The notes beneath the pieces are model-generated. The model worked only from the letters and a program-made list of their open reading frames with translations. It was not told where the DNA came from and made no database searches. 64,000 nucleotides of DNA from Aquilaria yunnanensis (taxonomy: Eukaryota; Streptophyta; Magnoliopsida; Malvales; Thymelaeaceae): positions 15,502,501-15,566,500 of the forward strand of contig CM077599.1 of assembly GCA_039654915.1 (NCBI GenBank), read 5' to 3'. The translations under genes and the position numbers were made by a program. Numbering within the stretch: the first letter of the stretch is position 1; the number at the start of each line of letters is the position of its first letter. This document shows, piece after piece, positions 12,759 to 25,691 of this stretch.

Positions 12759-13825
12759 GACGACCCAGATAGGGAAAGCAAACTGGCGTCTCTCTGGTGA
12801 TTAACAGACCCGAGGTCTTATTTAAGAGTTGAATTGTTGTTGGCCGGCCTCAATAATTAATATTGCTTTCCGTGGACGGACCAAATCCAAGTGACGATGC
12901 AAAGAAGAAGGTCGAGTACAGAAATTCCCCTGACCAGCGCTTCCTCTAATTATCCATATATATCAAACAACAAATAAAAATAAATAATCAACTGGGATTG
13001 TTTTAATCAATATTTCTTTGAATATTTGACCAATTGGTAGCCAAATTAATTTTTGATCATCCAGTTAAGCAAACACCTAGATGAAGTTACTTGATGAGCT
13101 AGACTAAAGGAATCTTGCAAGTATTGCTATGCTATATTTATGGTTAATTTCATGGTAACTAGAGATTAGCAATGATCCATTTATACAGACCCTTCAATAA
13201 TTTCATGTAGAACCAGAACTACATTCAATCAAAGTTATATTTAAATCGAAATCTGAATTTAAAGAGTTATTGGTATATATTATATCTGTCTTTTTTTTTT
13301 TACATTAAGTGTAAATATCATCTTTATTTAACAAATACATTTTTATCGAAACTTATTAATTTTTACACCAACATAAACCGATCGTTGCTCTATCACGATT
13401 TATGAGGCATATATATGTAAAGTTGTAAACCGTCTGTGCATGTCAATTTCTTGCCATACGGTGACACAAAAACAAACAAAAAAAGAGAAAAATGTAATTG
13501 TACAGCTGGAAATTAAGAGAACATAACCCTAATTATTATATATGCCCGCTTATTTAACTCACTCAGGACTTTCGTTCTCTGCCGATGTACAGCATATAGA
13601 CTCATAAATATCGACAAAAATAACAAGTCTCTACCGAAGGTTGTCAAATCTTGGCATGAATAAGGAACTTATTTCTCCATTAAATTAAAAAATGACATTA
13701 AACATTTCTAATTTATTACTGATGCATGATGATTATCAAAGCGCTATCAACCAAGACAAGTGCTCCGGCTTTAGACCTGAGATGACATGGATTAGGAAAA
13801 CTGCACTTAAGGATATACTATAAGA
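12759..13825. other. Intergenic, upstream of the OVATE gene
   Basis: AT-rich unique sequence that contains the OVATE promoter on its left side (a TATTTAAG-like TATA box near 12818 on the plus strand). I see no other gene, TIR element or RNA gene in it. Confidence 0.5.
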
Positions 13826-13829
13826 GAGA

Positions 13830-15090
<1,261 letters not shown>

Positions 15091-15379
15091 ATCGGACTAT
15101 TTTCGTTTCCCACCCTCCCAAATCTGTAAAATTTTTGCAATTCTTGCCCATGAAAGTGATTAATTTCTGACGATTTAAAAAATTTTATTTTCCCACCAAA
15201 AAGTTGAAATTCAAACAGTTTTAAAAAAAAAAATTAAAAAAATGATTCAAGAACCGCAAGAGTTAAAAAATGAAAAATTCATAAATATAATATCAAAAGT
15301 TCACTTCCATAAATGATATATTTCTATAAACTTAATAATTAAGAATGAATATCATATTAAAAGAATTGCCTTAGTAGAT

Positions 15380-16625
15380 TGTTGAATTTGTTCTATTCAT
15401 GGCTCATTTTTATTTGATTTTGATGATAATAAAACATATTTTTTTTATGTGTTTCAAAGCTCTACCTAAAGATTTATACATTGGTCTCTTGTTGATAAAG
15501 TTTTAATCTTTGAAAGAAAAATTGTTTATTAAGTATATTTGAAGTATTTATGGTGATTCAAGCATTGCTTGTGAAGGAAGAAATTTTTTTGGAGAAAAAT
15601 TCAGTGAAGTTTTGAAGTTTGGAAATGAGAAAAACTTGGAGCTATAGTTTCAACAGGGTGAAAATATTTCAACGTGTTGAAACTGGAGCATTTTTTCAAA
15701 CCCGATAGCATTTTGGTTCTGGAACAAAAAAACACTCGAGCGAAATTTTTTCAACCGGGTGAAACTAGAGCGATTTTTTGAACCCAATAGCATTTTGGTT
15801 CTAGAACAAGAAAACACTTGAGTGAAAATTTTTCAACCGGGTGAAACATTGATTCCAGACTTGCACGTGATTTTCTGGTTTGAAAATTCTTTAAAAAAAC
15901 CTTTTTAAAATCATGCCATATCAGATTGCCACGTGGACCAGGTGCTGACATGTGATTAATGAGCAATCTAGCCGTTGGAGTTCAAACTTGGGGTTTCGCT
16001 ATGAGACCGAATTTTCAACAGAGTAAAAGTTTTTCACCCGGGTGAAACTGGGCGACAAAAGTAAAAACCTGTCAAATTTGACAGCAACGGTCACCTGCTT
16101 TATTAGAGACTTTTCTTACCTTTCTAACGGTTCTTCAATGTCTCTTTGGCCCCCCCAAATGAGTATAAATACATGAAGAAACACCTTTGAAGGAACTCTT
16201 GGCAATTAGAAGTGAAGATTTATCATTAAATCCAAGAGAAAGAGCTTACCTTGAGAAAATCATTAATGTTCTTATACTTTCACTTGTATATCTAGCAAAG
16301 TGTGTTATTGTATGAGCTTGTGAGTTTGTAAACATTTCAAACCTTAGAATTTCTTGTGTGAGGAGTGATTCCTAGTAATTCTTGAAGAAAACTAGGGAAT
16401 GGTTTCTAGTTAGCTTTGAAGAAAACTAGTGTTTGGTTTAATGTGAACCTTGAAGAAAATGTCATTTTAATCTTGATCAAGACATAGTAGAGAAAATCTC
16501 AAGTGGGTAAGCTTGAGGAGAGGACATAGACTCTAGTTGGTGGAGCTGAACCTCTATAAATCCCGATGCAATCTTTCCTTTATCCTCCTTTATAAATCAC
16601 GGACAAGTCCTAGTGATTCTTTCAA
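15380..16625 (+). mobile_element. Copia-type LTR fragment
   Basis: The stretch starts TGTTGAATTTGTTCTATTC and continues with the phrases GATTTTGATGATAATAAAAC and TGTGTTTCAAAGCTCTACC, typical in wording and order of SIRE/Maximus-type copia LTRs of plants. It holds the usual A+T-rich promoter part (GAGTATAAATACATGAAG at about 16161) and the 3' phrase TTGGTGGAGCTGAACCTC. An 82-bp unit is tandemly duplicated at about 15700-15850. No primer-binding site, gag or pol follows; the right side passes directly into hAT sequence. It is therefore a truncated or solo LTR; the right limit is approximate. Confidence 0.6.
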
Positions 16626-18249
16626 TGTCTCAGCCACAACATCATTGTTTGATGCATTATCAAATGTTATGCTAAAAACCTTGTCATGACAAAAAAATTC
16701 TTTTAAACTTTCTGAAATTACTTGAAATATATTCCAACCAGTATGATTGACCTCCATCCACTTAAATACAATGATACATTTTTGAACGACCTAACTATCA
16801 TCAATCTAATGTGCAGTTATACAGTAATAATCTTAACCTAGTGGTGAAGTCTACATGTCACTAGTGAATGAGATAGAATGATCAAAAGCAGAGAAGTATG
16901 CTTGTAAGTTTGATTTACCAACTTCATAAATTTTAAATGCCTCCCTCCTAGCAGAAGTCCTAAATGTTCTTTTAAAAGCTGGGTTTAAGTATGATTTTAT
17001 CCATTTTTCCATGTGCCTATCCTTCCGATTGTGTAAATGATTTTTCAATTAACATCATCCATTCTACCATGCTTTTTTTTACAATCTTTTTGATATAATC
17101 TAAAAATACCTGGTCCACCGGCAGTACTTGCAAGCTGTGTCTGACCGCCAGTACTAGCAGCTGCATCTGGACATAAATTCGGATGCTTATGTTCCATGTG
17201 ACATCTCAGTGTTCCTGTGCCAGAGGTCTTATTGTGCGCGAGCTTTTGCTTACAATGTTTGTAATGTGCGAACCTCGCATCGTTTCCATGAGCATCATTC
17301 TAAAAAACTTGGTCAAAATGCTTCCAAACCCATGCAATGAGCCTTGACGTCTTACCTTGTGGTGGAAGTTCGGGTTGACGTCTTACCTTGTGGTGGAAGT
17401 TCGGGTTGATAGCTTGTCAGGGTTTGTTGAGAACCATCTTCTCCACCAACATTCTCTGATGTTGTTGGCTCCACCTCTTCAACGTCATCATCAGTAAGTT
17501 GATCGTCGAGCCCCAAGTCGTATTGACTCATATCGAATTGCTCGTTATCGTCAGTTTGTTGGATATAAGCCCCGTGGGTCGCTTGTCGGGAAAGGCCATG
17601 AAAAAAAGACCTCAAACCGGTGCGAGATGAAGAGCTTGAGGCCTTTCTTTTTCCTCTTGATGTCATTTGTGTGAGAATAAATTGAGAAGATCACGAGCTT
17701 TGAAAGTAATTAAGGAATGATTAAGAAAAAATGAAGAAAATAAGATTGAGAGCTTCAAAGAAATGATAGAATGTATTAGTAAAGAATGAGATATTGTTAA
17801 GATTGATGTGAAGAAATGGTTGAAATGGCCTCTCTATTTATAGGGGAAGGCTTTTTTTTTTTTTCCTAAAAAGCCCTTAGAACATAGTTGTTAGGGGGCA
17901 AAAAAGTAATTTTTGGGGGGTCAAAAAATGTCAGCTAGTAGTTACAGGGATTAAATCTGTAATTTTCCCTTTTTTTTTTTAAATTTCAAAGCTGTTAGAG
18001 CCAGGTGATCGTTGGCGCCAACCGTGCTGGTCTCCATGCCGGTCTTTGTCCGTGCCGGGCCCAACTACTAATTGGGCCGTGCCAAGCTCACTTGACTCTC
18101 TCTCTTCCTTAAAGCCCTTAACCGCCCCTCCCTTCGCCAAATTTTTCCCGGGGCCCGTGCCGTGCCAGGTTTGATTGGTCCTGGGTCGTGCTTGACACGA
18201 GCCAGTCTCGAGCTGGGTTGGTCCCGACCCGGCCCAATGTACATCACTA
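16626..18249 (-). pseudogene. hAT transposase relic (BED zinc finger and start of the core)
   Basis: On the minus strand an N-terminal piece (17352-17666, MTSRGKRKASSSSS) is low in complexity and acidic. It is followed by a BED-type zinc finger at about 17160-17330: W-HFDQVF, then CKQKL, TGTLRCHMEHKHP. Next comes the frame at 16851-17048 with the hAT core phrase NPAFKRTFRTSARREAFKIY and SFTSDM, and further decayed core sequence to about 16630. Frameshifts separate the pieces, and the catalytic C-terminal half with the dimerisation domain is missing, cut off by the LTR at 16.6 kb. The GC-rich leader at 17990-18249 (repeated GGGCCGTGCC and GGCCCGG) and an end reading TAGTGATGTACATTGGGCC from the minus strand are typical of plant hAT elements. 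No intact protein remains. Confidence 0.75.
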
Positions 18250-18424
18250 GAAGCAATATACGTGTGACATAGGTAATTCCCATCCAAAATAATGGTAGAA
18301 CTAACGATAGGGATAAAAATAGGACTTTTAAGTTGAGTTAGGGGACTTTAAGAGTCACTTTTTGAGTTAAGGGATCACATTATAACGACTCTTAAAGTTA
18401 GGGGACTAAATATGAATTTTACCC
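18250..18424. mobile_element. Orphan terminal arm of a long-TIR MULE (GGGTAAAATCC family)
   Basis: This stretch aligns with the right arms of the elements at 23839-24908 and 41192-42492: the landmarks CATCCAAAATAA, AAGTTGAGTTA, GGGACTTTAAGAGTCACTTT and GTTAGGGGACTAAATATG follow in the same order and it ends ATTTTACCC at 18424. The matching left arm was not found. The hAT end at 18249 abuts it, so the hAT element probably inserted into this arm. Confidence 0.7.
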
Positions 18425-19030
18425 TGAAAATAACTTTCCCATTCACCATTTTGGCTCTAGATGTTAGTTTATTTGATCTACCTTAAGTCGTTCTATATTA
18501 TATGCAGTAATTGAGCCTTTAGGCAGCATCCCTCTTCCCTCTCCCTTCACTTAATGGTATGCTTATTTACCCCAACCAAACTTTTTTTTACATGAAGGAA
18601 TCACACATTTATTTTCTCATATTTTATTTTATTTGCCCCATTAAATAACCGTAGAATATAAAAGATTTTAAAAAAAAATTTGGAGGCTTGCTAAGCCCCT
18701 CTTACCCCTTAAAAAGTGACATAAATGCATCATAATCTATGCATTTTACTTCATTCTATGAACCACATATCTGAGATAAATATAAATAAATGACATGATT
18801 TTATACAAATCATATGTGACATTTTAATACATAAGATCATGAAATGCATACTGGTACATAAATTACATATGTGAGCTAACTCAATCCTCTTTAAATTTGC
18901 CTCTATAAAGGAAAACTAAAAAAGAAAAAAGAAAAAGAAAATATGACATGTAAAAAAAAAAACAGATTTTGACCATATAAGAAGAAAACCTTAAAGGCAT
19001 TTCCATTTTCAAGGCGCCGAACTCTTCAAC
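18425..19030. other. Intergenic, no feature recognised
   Basis: AT-rich sequence with short poly-A and poly-T runs. I see no gene, TIR or RNA gene here. Confidence 0.4.
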
Positions 19031-19279
19031 TAGTTTTTGCTGACTTGGGAAAGACAGGTGTTTTCCCTCACCCCACAGCAGAGCCGAATTTCAGCTCTTA
19101 CCCTCCACCAACCATCCTTGTTTGCGCCGAGCCTCTATCTTCCCTCACCTTACTTTACTCTATCTCCCCAACCCACCCCACAAACCAACTTCCTCCTCGT
19201 GGTCAGCAGCCCAGTTTGCCTTTGCCCCACTGCACTCTCCTCCACCGTTAGTCCCTGCCTCTGGGGGCGTTATATGCAG

Positions 19280-19640
19280 CAACTACGAGTACGAGTTCAT
19301 TGATGTTGTGTATTCATCGCAGACACGGGACATAATTGAGCTCGATTTCGTGTCCAAGTTCAAAATCACAAAACCGATGAGCGATCACTCGAGGCTTTTA
19401 CAATCGCCACGAGGGTATTCGTGGGGGCAGAGCAAGGAATTGAAGAGAATCATGAAGGCGATAAGCAATTTGGCGAGGAGATCGCTCAAGAGCAGAAAGC
19501 TATCTGTGCCCTTATAGAGGAAGGACCAGTACGTGTAGAACGAGTGGCTGGGACCCTACCAGAGGATGGTGAACCCCAATCCCTGGAAACTCCGTGGCGA
19601 CGGCAATCGCGGGCATCAACATCGTCATACGCCATTATGT
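19280..19640 (+). pseudogene. DUF506 (PD-(D/E)XK-like) protein, pseudogene fragment
   Basis: The plus-strand frame reads NYEYEFIDVV, then RDIIELDFVSKFKITKP, an LLQSPRG stretch, ELKRIMKAISNLARRSLKSR and, after in-frame stops, RKDQYV-NEWLGPYQRMVNP. This is the order of conserved blocks in the C-terminal half of plant DUF506 proteins (YEYIDVV, D-DFRSEFEIARP, the LP-FVG block, the long helix ending SLKxxG, and PPWRKxxYMxxKW). Two in-frame TAG codons (19516-19518 and 19537-19539) replace the Trp of PPWRK and a Gln of YMQNKW. The upstream 200 bp are CT-rich and do not match the family. It is a dead fragment, perhaps a retro- or transposon-captured copy. DUF506 genes are stress-related in Arabidopsis, but this copy cannot act as such. 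Confidence 0.7.
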
Positions 19641-19979
19641 GGGGTTCGATGACGCCGTGAAAGGGCAAGTGTTTGTCTGCACGAGATGATAGAGATGAAT
19701 TCAGGAATAGATGTGTTAAAAAAAAGAAAATTGTATAAGCAATGGATTAAAGTGGGATTTTATCCATTTTTTTTTCTCTGCCAAGCCCGTTCATTCAAGA
19801 CGAACCCGAACCAGTGGGAGGCAAGGACAATCAACGGAGGAGAGTACAATGGGGCAAGGCGGATTGCGCTGTGGACACAAACAAGGATGGTAGGTAGAGG
19901 GCAGAGTTGAAGTTTTTTGCTCAACCATGGGGCCGGTGAGGTATAGAAAACCATTCTCGTCCAAGTAAACAAAAAAACG

Positions 19980-20960
19980 TTGAAAAGTTCGGCACCTTAA
20001 GACCCCTCAAGGTTTGCTGAACTCAACCCCATTATTACCCAGTATATATGAGCAATATTTTCTGTTGACATTCCAGGAACTTGTTAGTAAGAATTTAATG
20101 TCTACAATGAACGTGATGGATGTAACTGTAAGTTGCAGAGAATCTGATTACGTGATAATCATAGTAATTCTGAAAATATAAAAGAGAATCTGTATGTTAT
20201 TAGGATAAATCTGAGAGGGGTTTTGTAATTTGCCCTAAAAATTGTGAGTACTAACAAGTTATTTTTTAGGATTTTAGCTCGACAGATAAAGTAGTGCTCT
20301 ATCTTATCTTTTTGCCCTCACGCTTTTGCCTTTTCCAATATTAGCGATCTCATTTCGTTCCATTTGGATTACAAGCAAATCTGAGCTGGCTGGATATATA
20401 CTCACGATATATATCAAAAGATTTTGCTGGATATATAGGCTGGTCAAAACCATTAGAGAATATGTATCCTAATTATAGTGATCATCAAATTTAATTTTCG
20501 GATTTCATTTATGCATCTTATATATATTTTTCCCATCATCAGGTTTCACAACTTGCCATATTAGCAAGTAAAAGATTTTCCTACTCTCCTTGGTGCTCAA
20601 ACACGCAGAAGTCCTCATGCTTGCTTATTTCGTATGTATTTGTAAATTTGTTCAATTTGCTACAATGACTAATTAAAAATTACACAAACTAGCTAGTACA
20701 ACTTTAGTTGAGTTTTAGACAAATTAATGGTTAAAATTTATACTCGTTATTAAGAAAATCTATGGCGCTGGATGCTCCATTTCTTCCTTTACCTCTACCC
20801 AATACTCTTAGTTGAATAATTTTATAACAATTAACAACTCCTAAAGAGAAATATTGCCAAAGGAGAATCCTAGGTATGGAAGGAGCCCAAACTAATCACG
20901 CAACCAAATCCAACAAACCTTAATTAGGTGCAAAGAGAACCCCCAAAAAAGCTTCCAACA
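19980..20960. other. Intergenic region upstream of the DUF620 gene
   Basis: Mostly AT-rich unique DNA. The last 150 bases before 21105 are GA- and CT-rich (AAGGAGAGAGAGTAAGAGAGG, then CCTTCCTTTTCTCTCTTTCC), like a plant 5' untranslated region. No other gene is visible. Confidence 0.45.
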
Positions 20961-21104
20961 AGTCGCGAAGTTCCAAGAGAAGGAGAGAGAGTAAGAGAGG
21001 AGGAGGAGGCCTCCCTTCCTTTTCTCTCTTTCCCACCTTTTTGCTAGTCTTTTCTTTTTCCCTCAATAATTGAAAAAGAGAAAAAATAAAATAAAATTCA
21101 ATCT

Positions 21105-22551
21105 ATGATCAGGAAGCTGTGCCCTAATCTGGACAGAGAAAATGGGTTGGAGACGGTGTTGGAAGTTCCGGTGCCGGAGGAAATGTTCGCCAAAATGGGG
21201 AGCACCTCCGCGTTGCGATGGCGGAACTTGCGGAACGTGATGAAGGCGCAATCGGCGTTTGATAATAGGAATGACAACAATAATGATCAAGGGCCAGAAG
21301 CTGATCATCATCACCTCCACGCCAAAACGGACAACGAATTCATGGCCTTGCTCAAGCTGGTTGGCGCTCCTCTCATCCCCTTTCACGTTCAACCTCAGCC
21401 AATTGTCTCAACCCCTATCTTCTCACATTCCTCCACCATCGTAAGTCCAAACAGTGTGTGTGTGTGTGTCACGCTTCTGGCTTTTCTATTTCTCAGGGTT
21501 ATTACAAAGCCAAAAAACGTATTGCTAATCAATTTCTGTTTCTCAGAAAGCTAAGCCAAACAGGGTTACTCTGTTAACAATGATTATAGATGGTTGTTTG
21601 TGAAATTGACATGTATAGGAAGCTTCAACGGCAAAGTACATAGTGCAACAGTTCATTGCGGCGACGGGAGGGCCGGGGGCGCTGAACTCAATGAAGAGCA
21701 TGTACGCGGTGGGGCAGGTGAGGATGATGGGGTCAGAGATGCACCGCGGTGAAGACAGCGTCCACGCCGGGAGTAACTACGAGGTCGGTGGCTTCGTTCT
21801 GTGGCAGATGAACCCCGATCTCTGGTACCTGGAGCTCGTGGTCGCCGGGTTTAAGGTCAACGCAGGCAGCGACGGCAAGGTTGCCTGGAACCAGTCCACC
21901 TCTCAGCCTGGTCACGCCAGCAGAGGCTCTCCACGACCTCTCCGTCGATTCTTCCAAGTAAGAAACTTAGAGGACCAGTACGTACTCTTCAATTCAACTC
22001 AGGATAATATATATTACAATAAAGTGAACGTGACCTAAGGGTAACAAATGATCAAGGGGTTGGACCCAAGGTACACGGCGAGCCTGTTCCTGGAGGCGGT
22101 ATGTATAGGGGAGAAGATGATAAACAACGAAGATTGCTTCACGCTGAAGCTGGAAACGCCGGCGACAGCCCTGGAAGCGCAGAGCTCGCAGCACACGGAG
22201 ATCATCCACCACACCATCTGGGGCTACTTCAACCAGCGGACGGGGCTGCTGATCAAGTTCGAGGACACGAAGCTGGTGCGGATGAAGTCGGTGAGGGGGA
22301 AAAACGTGGACGACAACGTGTTCTGGGAGACGCGGATGGAGTCGGTGATGGAGGACTACAGGTACGAGGACGGGATAAACATAGCGCACAGCGGGGAGAC
22401 GGTGATGAGGCTGCACCGGTATGGGAATAATCAGAACTACAAGAGGAAGATAGAGGAGAGATGGAGAATTGAGGAGGTTGATTTTAATATTTGTGGCTTG
22501 TCTACGGATTGTTTTCTGCCTCCTGCTGATCTCAAGAGAGATCATGAATGA
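21105..22551 (+). CDS. DUF620 family protein, three exons
   Basis: Exons 21105-21440, 21619-21957 and 22057-22551 join in frame through GT-AG introns (donors GTAAGT and GTAAGA) to a protein of 389 residues. The start MIRKLCPNLDRENGLETVLEVPVPEEMF is the conserved DUF620 opening, with the R-W-NLR motif after it. Exon 2 holds YIVQQFIAATGG, the MYAVGQVRMMGSEM strand and the GGFVLWQMNPDLWYLELVVAG block; exon 3 holds GLDPRYTASLF, EDCFTLKLET, EIIHHTIWGYFNQRTGLL, FWETRMESVMEDYRYEDG, GETVMRLHRYG and WRIEEVDFNICGLSTDCF. The family is plant-specific and without known biochemical function. The repeated beta-strand pattern suggests a lipocalin- or LolA-like barrel, which is inference. The gene looks intact and its GC content is well above the flanks. 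Confidence 0.93.
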
Positions 22552-22559
22552 GAATGAGC

Positions 22560-23838
22560 ATGAGCACATATATAGAAAGATATATTTAGGTCTGTTTTTA
22601 TCTTTCTCTGACTAGGTAGCTAGATACCAAAATGTGTAAAGATCGCCATGGAAGATGGAGAACATTAACCTACATATGGGGTGAAGAAATTGGGATTAAT
22701 TGTTTCTCCCCTATATATTAATGCATCGATCAGAATTGCATGGCAAAATCATGCAGATGATGTTCCTAGCTAGATCATGAGGAGTCCACATGAATATGAT
22801 AATCCTTGTGCATTCGCCAATCGTCATCCCAAATTTTGCTAGATGGTTGCAGCAGCAGCAGTACTGCTAGAGACACGAGAGGGTGGCTAGCTACACCCTA
22901 GCTAGCTAGCTTCATGCGCAAGTCCAGTAATAACTCTTTTCTCGTTTTTTACCGCCTACTGTAACTGATGTGTGGTGATTAGATTAGAATTGTATGGCGC
23001 CGCCGTCTTTACATCTTTAATCTTCCCTTAGTTTGTACGCTTACTTGTAATTAAGCTCCATATTCATATATATATATATAGAGTCAGCAGAGGCTATGTT
23101 ATCCTGAGTGAGCTAGCACAGTATACAAAGAATACATTCCCTTACAGCTTTTCTCTATAGATATATTATGATCATACATATCACATTACACAGTACTGCT
23201 GTATTCCTCAACCTTGGATGTGGTTCAAAGTGTCAGTTGAATCAGGCGCCGCAAGTATATCTAGAGCTAATTGAACGATGTCAGGACAAGTCCTTGGTTA
23301 TCATATATATCAAATCTCTATGGCATTAACCAATCATCTTGAGGATAGAATAAAATGCACAAGGCACACCGTTGAGTATGCAGTTCTCTCTCCGCCCAGA
23401 ACTGACTGAAATTTTAATTCCCAGAGGTTAGAAAAGAGGACAAAATTTCTGTATTATTTTCATTTTTATCTTTTTTTGCACATAACTGGAAAAAATAAAA
23501 AAATATTACAATGATAATTTGAGGTTGATATATTAAATTAATTCACTAAATATAAAAATGTTACATATTTTTTTTAGATGTTTGAAAAAAGTTAAAACGT
23601 TTTCTCTTTTAGAAAATTTTAAACAATTAAATTATTTTTTTACACAAAACTCACTAAAGACTCTTTTTTTAACCTCCACTCAATCTCTCACTGCACAAAA
23701 CCTAAAAAAAAAAATTTTTTAATCATTATTTAAACTTTCACTACATAAAAAAATTACATAAATTATATATACTTTAATCTCCATACCCAGAGAAACGTTT
23801 CAAGTAAATTGGGACATAAGGAGTATAAAATTTTGGAA
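22560..23838. other. 3' region of the DUF620 gene and intergenic DNA
   Basis: It starts with the probable 3' untranslated region. CTAGCTAGC repeats lie near 22895-22915. From 23460 to 23830 the sequence is AT-rich and ends GGGACATAAGGAGTA, which looks like the worn end of a Stowaway MITE. No gene is seen. Confidence 0.4.
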
Positions 23839-24908
23839 GGGTAAAATCCAAATTTAGTCCCCTAACTTTGAGGTTTGTCCTAATATGGTCCCTTAGCTCT
23901 AAAAGTGACTATTAAAATCCCCTAACTCAACTCGCGTGTTTTATTTTGATCCCTACCGTTTGTTCAGACGTTATTTTGGATGGAAATTGCCTAAGTGGAA
24001 CCTAAATTGCCACGTGGCATCTTCTTTCATGGCTTTAAGTGACAAAATTGAAAGAATAACAAATTTCTTGGTAGAATTAAAGCAGAAAAATAATTTTAGG
24101 GACTTAACCCTAAATTCATCGTCTCCGTCTATCCATCTTCCCCGTTTCCTCTCTACGCCACCACCCATCTCGCCAACCCTTCGTCTATGCCGCTTCCGTC
24201 TCTCTTAGTCCAGCGTGATCCACACCTCTACTGCCTCTCTGTTGTCGGCATCCCTCACAAAAATTCATGCCTCCACGCTTCCACCCGAAGCCCGAGCTTG
24301 CTCACGCCTCGCCAGCGACACAAACAAGCCAAGATGGCTTACCAGACGGCGGGGTAAGGGTGGTGGGGCACCGGCAATGATAGTGGTGGTCTTCAGGTGG
24401 ATGGGCGGCTTCAGCGGTGTAGGCGGAGACGATGGGATGCAGGCGGCGAATTGCGATCGGGCCTCTCTCTCAGCGGCGGCTCTAGAGCAAGACGAGGCAG
24501 TGAGAGCTGGATGAAGGGGGGAAGGTGGAGCGTCGGTCAGGAAGAAGGAAGATGGAGCACCGGCAGAGAGAGGGAGAGGGGCGGCGGCGGCGATCAAATT
24601 GGAGAGGGCGGCGGTGCTGAAGATTGGTTTAACTATGCTTTTAGGTCCCTAAAATTACTTTTTGTGTCAATTTTAGCTTGAACTCTATTGTTCTTCCAAT
24701 CTAATCACTTCTTATCATAAAAAAGACTGTCATGTGGTAATATACATGCCACGTGGACAATTTCCATCCAAAATAACCGAAGAACTAATGGTAAGGACCA
24801 AAATAGAACACTTAAGTTGAGTTAAGGGACTTTAAGAGTCACTTTTTGAGTTAAGGGACCACATTAGGACGACCCTTAAAGTTAGGGGACTAAATATGGA
24901 TTTTACCC
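23839..24908. mobile_element. Long-TIR MULE (GGGTAAAATCC family), possible Pack-MULE
   Basis: Left end GGGTAAAATCCAAATTTAG, right end CTAAATATGGATTTTACCC, with inverted arms of about 260 bp sharing CCACGTGG, GGATGGAAATT and the CTAACTCAA block. The flanks AATTTTGGAA (23829-23838) and AATTTTGGGA (24909-24918) form a 10-bp target duplication with one mismatch. Between the arms, 24110-24640 is GC-rich and unlike the surroundings, as in elements that have picked up genic DNA. Its possible translations are low in complexity and I do not recognise the source. No transposase is present. Confidence 0.85.
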
Positions 24909-24959
24909 AATTTTGGGACATAAAATATGTTTGCAAGTATAACTATGAAATTAACTACG

Positions 24960-25085
24960 GACATAAAAATCCTCAACTATTTGGGCCGACTGAGAGGCTT
25001 ACTGCTCCTGCCAGCCCGGCCCAATTATGTAAGCCCCCAACTAGAAAGTGAAAACGACCGACGCACTGGGCGCAAACCCTAATTG
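24960..25085 (+). promoter_or_regulatory. Promoter of the snoRNA cluster: site II and telo box
   Basis: A site II element TGGGCC lies at 24983-24988 and a telo box AAACCCTAA at 25074-25082, followed by CTATTTAATCC as a weak TATA box. Site II plus telo box is the promoter signature known for plant ribosomal protein and polycistronic snoRNA genes. Transcription probably starts shortly after 25090. Confidence 0.6.
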
Positions 25086-25408
25086 CTCTACTATTTAATC
25101 CGCTCGGGAGCTTTCTTTCTTACTCGCTCTCGACGCCCTGCGACCTCTACCCCAACCGGACCGTGGTTTCTTTAACCATTATTTGTTCTACAATTTTTTT
25201 TTTCCTGAGAGGTTGCATCTGTTTACCCGCTCTTGACTTGGCAGGAAATCAATGCCGGAGGAGATAAAACGGATGCAGATATTGAAAAGGTTGGCTTACC
25301 AGCCCATTGCATTTCCTTTCGCTTGCTTTTGCGTCAAATGGACCTTCCGATATTCCTTTTTCTTTAATTTTGACAAGTTTTCTGATCCTAGGATCGTAGC
25401 ATTTTTAT

Positions 25409-25494
25409 TGGCAGATGATGAGATCAAGTCTTATCCTACACTCTGAAGTGTCTTGATGAATTTCTCATTTCCGCTTATTGATATTCTGATGCCA
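25409..25494 (+). ncRNA. C/D box snoRNA, double guide for 25S rRNA
   Basis: Terminal stem TGGCA (25409-25413) / TGCCA (25490-25494). Box C is ATGATGA (25415-25421), box D' CTGA (25443-25446), box C' TGATGA (25454-25459), box D CTGA (25486-25489). The 15 bases TCCGCTTATTGATAT before box D are complementary to the 5' part of 25S rRNA (AUAUCAAUAAGCGGA). The 12 bases CTTATCCTACAC before D' are complementary to a second 25S stretch (GUGUAGGAUAAG). By the box D plus five rule the targets are a U in CAUAUC and a U in GGUGUAGG. The boxes and stem are seen; the rRNA matches are from my knowledge of plant 25S sequence. Confidence 0.85.
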
Positions 25495-25561
25495 TACTTT
25501 TTTGTCTTGATTTCAATTTTTTCCTCTCCGTTGTTGCTGTTAATTTTTCAAGTCTCTAGAG

Positions 25562-25636
25562 GGCAGATGATGCAAGTTTCTTATGCTAAGCACTGAAGTA
25601 AATGTGGACTTTAAACTCCGCTTATTATCTGATGCC
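25562..25636 (+). ncRNA. C/D box snoRNA, 25S rRNA guide (partly related to its neighbour)
   Basis: Stem GGCA (25562-25565) / TGCC (25633-25636). Box C is ATGATGC (25567-25573, last base off consensus), an internal CTGA (25593-25596) may serve as D', and box D is CTGA (25629-25632). The guide CTCCGCTTATT before box D matches 25S AAUAAGCGGAG, overlapping the target of the snoRNA 70 bases upstream but shifted by four bases, so the predicted methylated base is a different U (in CAAUAAG). The D-side guides of the two RNAs are alike, so one may derive from the other by local duplication. Confidence 0.75.
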
Positions 25637-25691
25637 TTCATTATTTACTTGTAATCGATTTTACCGCTTTATTTTAGTAATGTAATTTGAT

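Noticed and set aside
19686..19972. Possible continuation of the DUF506 pseudogene
   Set aside because: After 19640 no conserved block of the family is recognisable.
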